This document shows, piece by piece, positions 46,834 through 57,449 of a DNA stretch of 64,000 nucleotides. The notes under the pieces are model-generated. The model searched no databases and was not told the origin of the DNA. It saw only the letters and a program-made list of their open reading frames with translations. Every line of letters starts with the position of its first letter. The first letter of the stretch is position 1. Source of the stretch: Melastoma dodecandrum (Eukaryota > Streptophyta > Magnoliopsida > Myrtales > Melastomataceae). The translations under genes were made by a program, and so were the position numbers. Location: contig JARUPY010000045.1 of assembly GCA_029817715.1 (NCBI GenBank), positions 682,001-746,000 of the forward strand. Reading direction: 5' to 3'.

Positions 46834-47658
46834 CACTTGGGTAACTTTCTAGAGGATTAGGGTCGAAAAATCGATTTCAAAATTGGGGGGCAGCCTAGCT
46901 TTGTGTGGAGTGTGTTTGCGCTTTACTCTTCCGATTGTCTCTGCTAGGCATATAGTGAGTCGTCCTAAAACCCAGGGACACCTAAGTTTAGGGGTATACC
47001 TGCCATATGAGAGAGGTTGTCTACCTCTTTACCTGCGGCATATACCAACTCACCTTTTGTCCGAAGGTGAGTCAAAAGCCAGTCTAGATAGGCATGTGTT
47101 TGAAAGCCATACAAACTTTTATGACTCTAACAATTTATTTTTGTGCATGCATTGTTTGATATCACATGATCGATATTTTTTAATGCTTGATTTTTCATGT
47201 TATATGAGCCTTCATCCCGGGCGCCATAGGATTAGTTCGAGTATACCATATGTCGACGGGTATTGGCCGTTTGCCTCTACCTTTAGGTGGATACCCACCT
47301 ATTTACCACCGGACGAATATCCGAGTCCTTTCATTTAAAATGAACCCAGACTCAGATTTCTCCGTTTACGGTTAATGAACGGGTCCAAGCCACATCCAAG
47401 GCGGTAGATAGAATCATTTGATGGGTTACCCTCTGCATGATTTCATAACTCGTGTTTTTTATCTTACTCTAACCCCTTCTTTTCTATGTGTTGTTTAATT
47501 TAGCTCGCTTCGGTGAAGGAGGTTGTTCTTTTCTCTTGCTAAATTTATTCATATGCATTGTGCGCTTGCATCCATTTTAACAATTTGCATATATTATTCT
47601 GTGTGCATCTTAAGCACATTCTTGACATGTCTTTCGGATCTATTTCTCTAAATTCAGG

Positions 47659-48800
47659 ATGCCTATAATAAACTTGACATATAATTTCTCATCTGGCCAC
47701 GCGCTAAAAGATTGGTTCAAACCTTTATACCCGTCTAAGCAAGATTTTGTTCGGACAAAGCTAGGAAGCCTTGTTGACCTCATTGATATTGAACTGGATT
47801 TAGGATTTCTACGTAACTTACTAGAAAAATGGGATGCGAACACTTTTTCGTTCAAGTTCGGAGACTTTGAGTTATCACCAATATTAGAGGAATATATCCG
47901 GCTTGCGCGACTCCCCCACATCCCTGGTTTTCTGCCTCTAGAGCGTAAGAATGATCTTCCAATTGTTCTCAATGTTACCCCGACTGTAGCATCGTTACTA
48001 ATTACCTCTCATAGCCATGTGAATATTGGAGAGCTTCTTCTCTGTGAAAGGAGTGTTTACGTGGCTGAAAATGAAGAGGTCAATTGTCTGCCCAGGCTTT
48101 CATTCTTGCCGTCGTTGGGATGATTATCTTTCCATTTACCAAGCGTTCAATTCATGCACGGGCTGTCCATATCACAAGAGCATTATTATCGGGCAAACCC
48201 TTCATCCCCACTATCCTCGGCGAAACACTCAGTGACCTCACGAGGATCAATATCCAAGCTCGAGGAGGAGTTCGTAATCACGACATAACGTTTTGCTTGC
48301 CTCTTCTCCTAGCATGGTTTTCTTCTCACTTAGGGATTAGTGCCTATAAATATCTTCATGATCAAGATTTATCGCGACACTTTTCTCGCCGCATATCTCT
48401 TCCCCCCAAGGGATTCACACACTGGAGGTCTTTCTTCAAAAGCCTTACGAGTAACCATTTTTTCCATATGTCTTGACATTTTAAGACAGGTCCGATCATG
48501 CTTGCAGTTAAGAGAAGCGCCTATATACCGATTCTCGGTCTTCATGGGAGTTCTTATTATTTACCCATTCGAGTCGCGCACCAATTCAGAGGATTCCCAA
48601 AAGTTCCACCACATCAGCATCTTCACAAGTCTTTCTACGCGGACGACTTACAAATCCATAAAGAGTGGGAGCAGCCGCGGATCATCGAGTTTACTTGTCC
48701 GATCGTCGACCTCAACGAATACGATCTCATGGTTGCAACCTTCAAGCACCAACGTCTAGCATTGGAAAGGAGCCTCCCATCTACCTCACGCTCAGCCTAA
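47659..48800 (+). pseudogene. Ogre-type upstream ORF (DUF7745-like)
   Basis: ATG at 47659 opens a frame (LKDWFKPLYPSKQDFVRTKL, FSFKFGDFELSPILEEYIRL) that continues after a frame change near 48080 (AFILAVVGMIIFPFTKRSIH, GGVRNHDITFCLPLLLAWFS) and again near 48480 (WEQPRIIEFTCP). The pattern fits the plant domain found in the extra ORF upstream of gag in Ogre-like elements. Family naming is from memory. At least two frame breaks make it a relic. Confidence 0.6.
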
Positions 48801-49596
48801 AGACGACCTACCATTGATTGTCTAATTCAATAAAGCTAGTAAATAATGTATTTGATCGAATTAGTCGCAATCTACATTTTACAGAAACTACTTGGACAAT
48901 TAAAGCAAGTGCTCGCAATCATTATAAGGTCCAAGAAAAGAGCTTGACAGACTCGACACCCACCAATCATGTAGTTGACAAGCCTCATCAAACCACCAAC
49001 ATAAAAAATAAAAGAAGCAATTCAAAAGCAAGTGTCGTGATTTCCTATCAAGGTAAACTTTAGAAATGCAAAAAGAAGTCGCGTGGGAGCTTTCTCGGGA
49101 TTTCTCTTTCGAGGTCTTTCGTGAGGGTTTCGCCATGGACGACGCCGCCCAGAGCATCTCCAATCGACGTGTTTCGATCCAACTCTTGTAATAGAGGTTA
49201 TTGGGGTTGCGACCCAGTCCAGCTGACGTTATACACATTGCCTTTGTTAGGAAAGTATTTCGCATCAGGTAAGAATACTTGATTTCGTTTTATCTCATCT
49301 TAAGGGCTCACCAGGTATAAGAAATTTTTGGCTCGTTTCGTAAAATACAATTAGTCGTGGATCGGACAAAGCATTTTACGAGATGTTTCGATTGAAAAAA
49401 GTCACGCACTTAAATTTCGCCATTTCGTATATGATAGGTGAATTGTGATCACGCGTTTGCTTGGTTGTATCATTCTTATAGCGAGGGTAAATGGAATCAC
49501 TCCATGAAGTAATAATATTTTTTTCGTCTGAGAAAGAGTTTAGGACATTGGAGAAAGAGGGTCATGCCTCTCTACTTTTTCCCTATTTAGACCAAG
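48801..49596. other. Interior of the Ogre-like element, no gene recognised
   Basis: Mixed sequence between the upstream ORF and the host exon. No gag or protease motifs on either strand. Confidence 0.45.
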
Positions 49597-50022
49597 TCTC
49601 ATCCCTTTCACCTTTATTGCTGTGATCACCCTCACGAAATGGTCGATCCTAAGGATTGAGACATCCTCGAACCACCAGTCTGGTGGGACCTGCACGTTTC
49701 TGCTGGGGCTCAACTCCTTGACGTCGCCACTCCACTTCGGGCTCGAGACCTTCGGCGTCTTCCTTGTGTTCTCTGCCCATGTCTTGAACATCAGGTTGCC
49801 TTCCTCTAGGTCCTCCGTCATCTCAAGATACTCCGCCGTGCAATGCAGGCCCGAGATGTTGGCTGCTGTTAGATCAACTGCGATCCCATAGCAGAACTTT
49901 GCAGCAAGCTCAAAGGACTCTGGCCCACCTGGTAGGTCGTCCAGCACAACCTTACTGAGCTCCGGGTCATGGGCCTCATAGATCATCCGGTTGAACTTCC
50001 CGCTTCTCGAGAGCAGAGGATA
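49597..50022 (-). pseudogene. Captured exon of an NPH3/RPT2-like (NRL) gene
   Basis: The minus strand reads from an intact acceptor (TTGTTGTTGCAG) into PLLSRSGKFNRMIYEAHDPE, LDDLPGGPESFELAAKFCYG, VDLTAANISGLHC, AEYLEMTEDLEEGNLMFKT. Then, after an internal loss of roughly 60 residues, it reads KVSSPKWSGDVKELSPSRN, VPPDWWFEDVSILRIDHFVR and AIKVKGMR. These are the BTB and early NPH3 regions of plant NRL proteins, adaptors for cullin-3 ligases in phototropin signalling. The frame is open across the piece. The retained intron edge points to capture from genomic DNA or unspliced RNA. It is antisense to the element. Confidence 0.85.
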
Positions 50023-50759
50023 CTGCAACAACAACAAAACACACGATCCAAACAGGGAGTGAAGACAGAAGCAGAAGCGAGCAGCAGCAGCGATAGGCTT
50101 GACGAAGGAAACAGACCCACGTATGCTTTTATTTAGTTCGAAGGGACAATTTATGTCCTCCCTTTCGAGGTTATTACACTTTCACAGGTCATGGTAAGAA
50201 CGAGAACGTTAAGTATGTCTTACAGCATCGTCTCGAAAACAGCGGCATACCATTATGTTTCTCTCGACCGACCCAAAGAGAAGGAGGTGACACTAACTTG
50301 AGAGTTCCTTCGTTAAGCTAAAAACTCATCCTTTTCAGAGGCGATCGAAATTAATGATGTCATACTTAAGTCGAAAATAGTTAGCTTCCTCAATTGAGTC
50401 ATGACATACCTGCAGCTCCTTCACACATCCAGAGCGTAGACGACCGATTCAGAAATTTTCATTTAGAATTCACGAAAAATCCCTTGGTCCGAAAGACGTG
50501 TCAAGCATGGTTGCTCATTCGTATGTCGCATACCACGTCGTTTGCATCCTCCTCATTTATTTATTTTCATTAATACAATTTTTAATTGTAAGGTACCAAA
50601 ATTAATCTCCCAAGGACAAGCCCGTTCGAGCTACGAAGCCAAACGGTACACATGGCTAGCTCAGGACTCTCTCTGACGGACACAACACTGCCCAATATGA
50701 GAATGTCTACAAATTCCACTCCCCCTCTCATCAGACATTCGATGATCGATAGCCACTAG
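50023..50759. other. Intron-like flank of the captured exon, no gene recognised
   Basis: The first part is probably the captured NRL intron. No further exon of that gene was found. At about 50610-50760 the sequence runs into the integrase remnant. Confidence 0.4.
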
Positions 50760-51113
50760 TTGGGAACAAGTGCCGGTTTGAACAATTCATCAAGCATTAG
50801 GGAGGATAGCGCTTTAGGCGGATATGAAGATCCATATGAAGAACAACATGATGACTCGACGCATGACCAGAAGTGGCTTGATGATTATTACAGCTTTGAA
50901 CAAGAACTCAAACGTCATGAAGAACCCAAAGAAGCAACAATCCGCTGCACATCAGATGCCTTTCCACAAAGTCACGTCGATGCATGCAAGCCTAGTGACA
51001 TGATTCTAAAGAAGATTCTTTCGAATGTTAAGGATTCCCGAGGAAAGTTCTTCCGCAACTACGACAGTCCTTATGTGGTCAAGCAAATACCTGCAAGAGC
51101 GCTCTCACCCTAA
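50760..51113 (+). pseudogene. Remnant of an Ogre/Gypsy integrase C-terminus
   Basis: 117 codons. The end (ILSNVKDSRGKFFRNYDSPY, VVKQI) resembles the post-integrase tail of Ogre-like pol, where 'DSRGKF..NYEGPYVVKK' is usual. The catalytic core is missing. This is the only trace of pol in the element. Confidence 0.5.
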
Positions 51114-51229
51114 TAAAGATGGACGGAGTTGTTCCATCCCAGTCGGTCGATTTGTTTCAGGACCTACGAACTAGAAAAATCAACCTAGAAGACTCAACCT
51201 ATGGGGCTCGCAACCCATGTTGAATAAAC

Positions 51230-51480
51230 GGTGAAAGCAAGTATCGTTCTAATCATAATAAAATCAAAAACTAATCAATGTTATCTTTCTTCGCAGATAC
51301 TTTAACTGGGGCAACGATCAATCGCCTCGGGTAACCAGTAAAGGAAGTATCGTTCCAGCTCATATATTACAAAATCAAAAACTAATCAACGGTTCATTTC
51401 TTTTGCAGAGGCCTTTACTGGGGCAACGAGCACGCGTTGTCAGGGAATCGGTAAAGAAAAGTATCGTTCCAATTTTAAAA
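51230..51480 (+). repeat. 113 bp tandem repeat (about 2 units)
   Basis: Units carry 'aagtatcgttcca/taat', 'aaaatcaaaaactaatcaa' and 'actggggcaacga', spaced 113 bases. Confidence 0.7.
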
Positions 51481-53019
51481 TTTCTCACATTGAACTTGAT
51501 TGTACATCCTCTTTTTTCCCTATAGGGCATCAAGTCAAGGCGAACATCACAGGTAAAATTCTCATTTCATAAAACATGTGTGATGTTCATTTGTCATGCA
51601 TTCTCACTAAACGATTTTATTCAAAAAAAATTTGAAACACTTTCCCTAGCGGAACACTTGTGTGCTAGAGATAGAAAGGCAAGCCTATCCCCAAACACAT
51701 ACCCTTTTCGAGAGTTGAGTGCAAACACTTGTGAGAAATCCAGACATGATAGCATCGGAGTGGGGAGGAAATCCCTTTGACGGAAAATGCTCTAGCTAGG
51801 ATGACATCGAGCATTCTTTCTTATCCCCAAACACTTTACCATTGCTAGCCATTCCTAGCCAAAGTGGAGATTTTTCGAAACACAATTCCCCTTTCAAGTC
51901 AAAGAGTCGCCTCACATCGAGGTAAAAGGAGTTCTGTAGTCTAGATTTCCGAATAGGACTCAGATGGAGATGCGTTACTTCCTCAAGTTTGAGTGTGAAG
52001 TACATCCCTATGGATCTAGCAAGTCGGCACAATACACTACCATCTTTCAATTATTCAAATGCATCCGAACAATTCCAGAGAATCGAGTCTGTGGAATATT
52101 CAAAGAAGAACAAAAAAGAAATGAGACAGGGGCAAGCAAAAAAAAAAGAAGAAGAAGAAAAGAGAGCCCCTCAATATCATTCAAAGAAAAAGCAAATTTT
52201 GACACAAGGGCCAAAAGACGGTCACAAAAGCAAAGTGTCAAGAGAGAGCCCTTCAATATCATTCAAAGAAAAAACAAATTTTGACACAAGGGCCAAAAGA
52301 TGGTCGCAAAAGCAAAGTGTCAAGAAAAAAGGGACAAAAGTTTTAGAACCCTGATCTCGATTTGTCAATCTGGGGAAACCGCTTTAAAAGCCTCGTTTTC
52401 CCGTGGGAAAAGATAGAGAAAATTATTCTTCTACGACATTTCTCAACAAACTCATTCTTTCATATGCCACCATACCCTTGAGAATTGTGTCGATGAGCAA
52501 GTCCACATTAGGAGAACCATGCTTAAAGGTGACGTCCTTGCATTTTGAGTCTTATTTGATGAGATTCTTTGACTTGCTTTCTTTCTTAAAGATCAAACAT
52601 TCTATAAATATGGTCTTACATCAAGCCTACATTACAACCAGAATCAAAGTCTCTTTCGACTAGCCCTTGAGCATTTATTTCAAAGGAATCGAACTTTCCA
52701 CTCTGATAGCATATGAACATATTTGAGTGAGCCTTGAGAGATGTAAGAAAGACCTTTCTTTATTCTCTATCGCACAAGAGTTTCTGTTTTTCAAAAAAAA
52801 AAAGTGAAAACGAAATTTTTGCACATGCATATAGAACATCCAGCATTCATATCATCCGCAGTCAACATTTTAGCAAGAAGTACACCGAGGAGATCGCCAC
52901 AATCCCAAGCATACTTCATGATTTCAAGACTCAAGCCTTTATGCTAAGGTATGACCTTCACTACTGTTAAGCACTTTTGTGGTGTGACAGTACTTTCAAG
53001 TCAAGCTAGCCATTTCTCA
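51481..53019 (+). other. 3' untranslated part of the Ogre-like element
   Basis: Non-coding by eye. Includes an 82 bp tandem duplication at about 52160-52330 ('tcaatatcattcaaagaaaa' at 52171 and 52253). Confidence 0.5.
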
Positions 53020-54370
53020 ATTCAACTCGGCAAGTGTTTGCAAACAAACGCTATGCCGCTCGACTGAGCGTTTATCTACAAACGCGATGTCAATTTTCAA
53101 TTCGGTAAAGCGCGAACAAACGCTATACCATCTGGCTAAGCGCGAACAAACGCTATGCCGCTCGACTGAGCGTTTATCTACAAACGCGATGTCAATTTTC
53201 AATTCGGTATAGCGCGAACAAATGCTATACCATCTGGCTAAGCGCGAACAAACGCTATGCCGCTCGACTGAGCGTTTATTTACAAACGCGATGTCAATTT
53301 TCAATTCGGTAAAGCGCGAACAAACGCTATACCATCTGGCTAAGCGCGGACAAACGCAATGCCACTCGACTGAGCGTTTACTAACAAACGCAACGTCATT
53401 TCAAGTTGGTTAAGCATTTACTAACAAATGCGAAACCATTCGGTAAAGCGCGAACAAACGCTGTACCATCTGGCTAAGCGCGGACAAACGCTATGCCACT
53501 CGACTTAGCGTTTATCTACAAACGCAACGTCATTTCAAGTTGGTTAAGCATTTACTGACAAATGCGACACCATTCGGTAAAGCGCTTACTAACAAGCGCG
53601 ATACCTTCCAGTTGGTTAAACGTTTACTAACAAACGTTATACCACTTCCAGTCGGCTAAGCGTTTACTAACAAACACGACGCCATTCGACTAAGCGTTTA
53701 CTAACAAACGCAACGTCATTTCAAGTTGGTTAAGCATTTACTGACAAATGCGACACCATTCGGTAAAGCGCTTACTAACAAGCGCGATACCTTCCAGTTG
53801 GTTAAACGTTTACTAACAAACGTTATACCACTTCCAGTTCGGCTAAGTGTTTATTAACAAACGCGAAGCCATTCGACCGAGCGTTTACTAACAAACGCAA
53901 AGTCACCTTCAATTCGGTTAAGCGTTCGTACAAACGCGACACCACCCTCTCTTCGGTTAAGCGTTCGTACAAACGCGACACCACATTCTCTTCGGTTAAG
54001 CGTTCGTACAAACGCGACACCACATTCTTTTCGGTTAAGCGTTCGTACAAACGCGACACCACCTTCAATTCGGTTAAGCGTTCGTACAAACGCGACACCA
54101 CATTCTTTTCGGTTAAGCGTTCGTACAAACGCGACACCACCTTCAATTCGGTTAAGCGTTCGTACCAACGCGATACCATTTTCAATTTTCCTGGTTAAGC
54201 GTTCGTACAAACGCGACACCATTTTCAATTTTCCTGGTTAAGCGTTCGTACAAACGCGACACCATTTTCAATTTTCCTGCTTGAGCGTTCTACAAACGCT
54301 ACACCTCTTTTCACCAGCTTTTGGTTATGCATTTTCTAACAAGTGCGACGCCATTTCTGGTCAAGCGTTT
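53020..54370 (+). repeat. 3' minisatellite of hairpin units (39 bp and 102 bp periods)
   Basis: From about 53880 to 54260 a 39 bp unit repeats (AAGCGTTCGTACAAACGCGA plus a variable spacer). At 53050-53360 a 102 bp higher-order unit repeats three times. Every unit contains a short palindrome such as GCGTTT...AAACGC. Minus-strand open frames here repeat every 13 residues and are by-products. 3' tandem repeats are typical of Ogre and related Tat elements. Confidence 0.88.
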
Positions 54371-54456
54371 ATTAACAAACGCAATGCCTAAGCATTCCTT
54401 TCCAAAAAATTGGGTTCTTAATAATTCTTTGCTCGAACATTTTACCAAACATTCTC

Positions 54457-54471
54457 ATAAAGAGGGGCAAC
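54457..54471 (+). other. Polypurine tract of the Ogre-like element
   Basis: AAAGAGGGGCAA directly before the 3' LTR. Confidence 0.75.
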
Positions 54472-57258
54472 TGTCATAACCCAATTTTTTATTCTACAAA
54501 AAAACACAAAAAATATTAAAAAAATAGAAAATCTTCACAAAACACTAAAAGATTGCAAATCTTTTAAAATCAATAAAAATCATCAACAATCTTTTAAAAT
54601 CCATAAAAATCATAAGAAAATCATCAAAGATCAACAAAGATCCACGAAAATCTAGAAAAAATCATAAAAAGATTCAATAAAATATAATAAATAGTTACAC
54701 ATAGATACTCAGAGGGGAATTATTGAAAAAGACACGGAGAGAAGAAAAGAACGCTTGCGAGATACACACCGAGATTTTTCAAGAACAATCGTTTTCGAAG
54801 AAAAATCATAAGACGTCTTCGACACCTGAAGCTTTGAGGAAATCGAAGACAGACTTCAGAGACGGCATCCCTCTTTGTTCTTCGGCATCACCGCAACCTC
54901 AGTAAAATCGGGTAATTTCGTTTCACATTATTTCGTATTGTTATATCAACAATTGCTCGTTGTCTCTTTCGTTCGTGGTTTTGTTGGCAGTGACAGCGTA
55001 TCCAACCGATTCCTGGTGCCCTCAACGACCGAAGCCGCACCTTCCAACGAAAGATGGATTTGAGGAACACGGTTTCAAGCCACCCATGCTGGTCCTTCGG
55101 TCGATCGAATATGCTGACACCATTCACTTAAGAAATCCAGGCCTATCCAATAATGCTTACGACACAGACCGCAACAATCATGTCGTACCAGCCCTACGGT
55201 AGCGACGCCGAGCTCCATTCCTACCTCACACTTGAATCCCTCGAGTCCATCGTCAATCCTGTCAAGCCGACCCTCACCAACAATCCAGCCCCCCAGCGGC
55301 TGCCCCGACGTTCCTGGCTCTCTCAGCATGGTTAGCTTGCACCAGCAATAGGATGCTTCACACTAGAAACCTGCTATGGCGGCTGAAGAATCTTCTCCCA
55401 CATCAAACGTCCACCTGGACGAACCCGTCAGTCCCAAAGCCATAGTCGCATCTCCTCGCCTTTACCTTCCCGACGAATCCAACCGGCCGTCAAACGTCGT
55501 TTCCCTTGGCTCAAGCCCTCAACCTTCCGACGTTTCAAATAAGGATCTCCCCCAGAACTCCTCAAACCCACCGGCGGATCAAGGTAGACTTCAAACCGAC
55601 CAAGGTCACGAAGGAGAAAACATTTTGGGCAGTCCCATCGCCAAAAATCTGGAAGCCCCCGTGGAATTCTTATTCCCGCCGAGATCAGGGCAAGTAGAGG
55701 AGCCGGACAAGGAGGGATCGGCGTCCATCAATAGCACGGCTAAGAAAATCGGAGATATCATTGGAAGAGTAATCGACGGCCATCCTCCTAGCTTCAAACC
55801 TACCAAAACCAGAGAAGCGAGCAACCCATCTTCGCCAACGGCGGCTCCCCCCAAGCAAGAGCAACGGCTAGAAGCAGCTCCTCACCACGGCCGTCCCCTG
55901 ATTCTAGCCCCCATCTTTAGCGGACTCCGACTCTGAGTCCCGTTGTCCAGATCCGGTCACGACGGCCAAAATCCAACCCTCAGCTGCCGGCCTCTCTTCC
56001 CGGCATCTCCGATTTGGAGCCTCAAACCCCAGCGTATTCCTGCTCCTCGCACTACGTCAGTCGCCTGGTTCCCTGTGCTCGAGGCCTGCCTCTGACCCTG
56101 ACCCCCAAAGGTAATGTTTTAACGTTTGTTCGTTTGTTTTTTTTTCTTTTAGTTACATTGCATGCGTGCCTCAAGATTTTATTTTATTTTATTGAACAAT
56201 CTATTTGACGCGTTAATCTCATTCCATTTTGTCTAATTATGCTTTTATTTTAGATTTTAACTTAATTTTTATCACATGACATTTATCACCCGTAGGTGTT
56301 CATGGTATGTTTTTTTTAAATCATTTTAATTATTTCTTCCACACTTTCAAAGTTTTTTTTTTTTTTTTTTACAATTCATTTTCTTAAAAATGTTTTTTTT
56401 TCGACTTATTTCTTTTCAATTGCTTTATAACATGCGGCGCTTTAATCGTTACCTGTTGAGATTCATATTAGTTGTAATTGTCGGCATGGAGATTTACTGC
56501 AAATTATCTTTCGTCAAAATAACTCATACAATGTTATAATTAATCCCGTTTCAAACTAATTCTCGAACATTTTACTTCGTTTATTCGATATTTATGCAAG
56601 TATATCGGGGGCATGCCTTGCGGACAACCAAGGCACGCACCCCATTCAACGCATTCAAGGCAACGGAGGTTACGAAGTATTCGAGGGATTATTTGGATTC
56701 TCGAAGATCAAGACCCTCTGCAGATGGCTTCGCACTCACCAACGGCTCGCCAGGTTTACCGTAAACCTATTCTAAAAACGGCACCGTCAGGTATAAACGA
56801 TAACGGGTACTTTCTATAGAGCGAGCAATGGTACAACACCCGGTTCTCCCTTGAATTTATTTTTGGCTTAGAAATTGTTAAGGGCTTTATGTTGCTTGCA
56901 TCTTTGCCCGAAAATTCAATTTTTAAGAAGAAATATTTTCATAAAAATGGTTCACGTAGACATTTTAAGCATTATTGAGCACGAGATCATTCTTTTTATA
57001 TATCAAATAACTTTTTTTCTAAAACTGAGCTCAAATGAATCGGACATCGAAAACACACGATTAAAGCCTCCATTTTCTTTGTGATGCATGCGATTTAGTA
57101 ATCCCTAATTCCCGAACCATAACGAATCTCTATAGTTTTTCTAACTTGAACTTAAAATAAGTTAGTGGCGACTCCGACACGTTTTCAAAATCCGAAGCCT
57201 TATCGTCAAGGGAGGATATTCATTTTAAATGGAACCGGAAACGGGATCACCCGCGACA
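54472..57258 (+). repeat. 3' LTR of the Ogre-like element
   Basis: 2787 bp. Nearly identical to the 5' LTR in the ORF block (about 54990-55938) and in the last 200 bp, but clearly divergent at about 55939-57000. Confidence 0.9.
55376..55936 (+). CDS. Hypothetical LTR-internal ORF, 3' copy
   Basis: Same 186-codon frame as at 44918-45478 with one residue changed. No recognised domain. Kept as a separate entry because its conservation contrasts with the flanking LTR sequence. Confidence 0.35.
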   Translation: MAAEESSPTSNVHLDEPVSPKAIVASPRLYLPDESNRPSNVVSLGSSPQPSDVSNKDLPQNSSNPPADQGRLQTDQGHEGENILGSPIAKNLEAPVEFLFPPRSGQVEEPDKEGSASINSTAKKIGDIIGRVIDGHPPSFKPTKTREASNPSSPTAAPPKQEQRLEAAPHHGRPLILAPIFSGLRL

Positions 57259-57449
57259 CCCGTACGATCGTGCTGACATCCATATGAGTATTTAACGAAC
57301 TAAATCATAACGGTTACAGCAAGCTGACCTCACTTCTGAGAAACTCTTCACTGTGACACAGTACGCTTTCGCTTACACTTAGAAAGGGCGAAAAAGTTAC
57401 AATAACTAATTCACCCCCTCTTAGTGCACCTAAACGATCCAACAAATGT

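Larger units (their letters stand above)
44013..57258 (+). mobile_element. Ogre-like non-autonomous LTR retrotransposon with captured host exon
   Basis: Target duplication ccctt (44008-44012) and cccgt (57259-57263); copy A has ccctt at the empty site. LTRs of 2799 and 2787 bp with TG...CA ends. The Ogre-type primer site follows the 5' LTR. The 7.7 kb interior has an upstream ORF, a minus-strand host exon, an integrase C-terminal remnant, tandem repeats and a polypurine tract, but no gag, protease, RT or RNase H. It must have relied on another element's proteins. Confidence 0.88.
42693..57444 (+). mobile_element. Solo LTR (Copia-like), copy A', interrupted by an Ogre-like element
   Basis: Starts TGTTAACC after aatgt (42688-42692). 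Ends at 57444 with '...cccctcttagtgcacc' and a final AACA, before aatgt (57445-57449). Removing the insert leaves about 1.5 kb. No internal retroelement sequence adjoins it, so it is a solo LTR. The ending resembles that of the 16-20 kb Copia element, suggesting a related long-LTR Copia family. Confidence 0.82.

Noticed and set aside
53823..54228. Minus-strand frames with 13-residue repeats (RLYERLTE type)
   Set aside because: By-product of the 39 bp minisatellite (13 codons), open in two frames at once.
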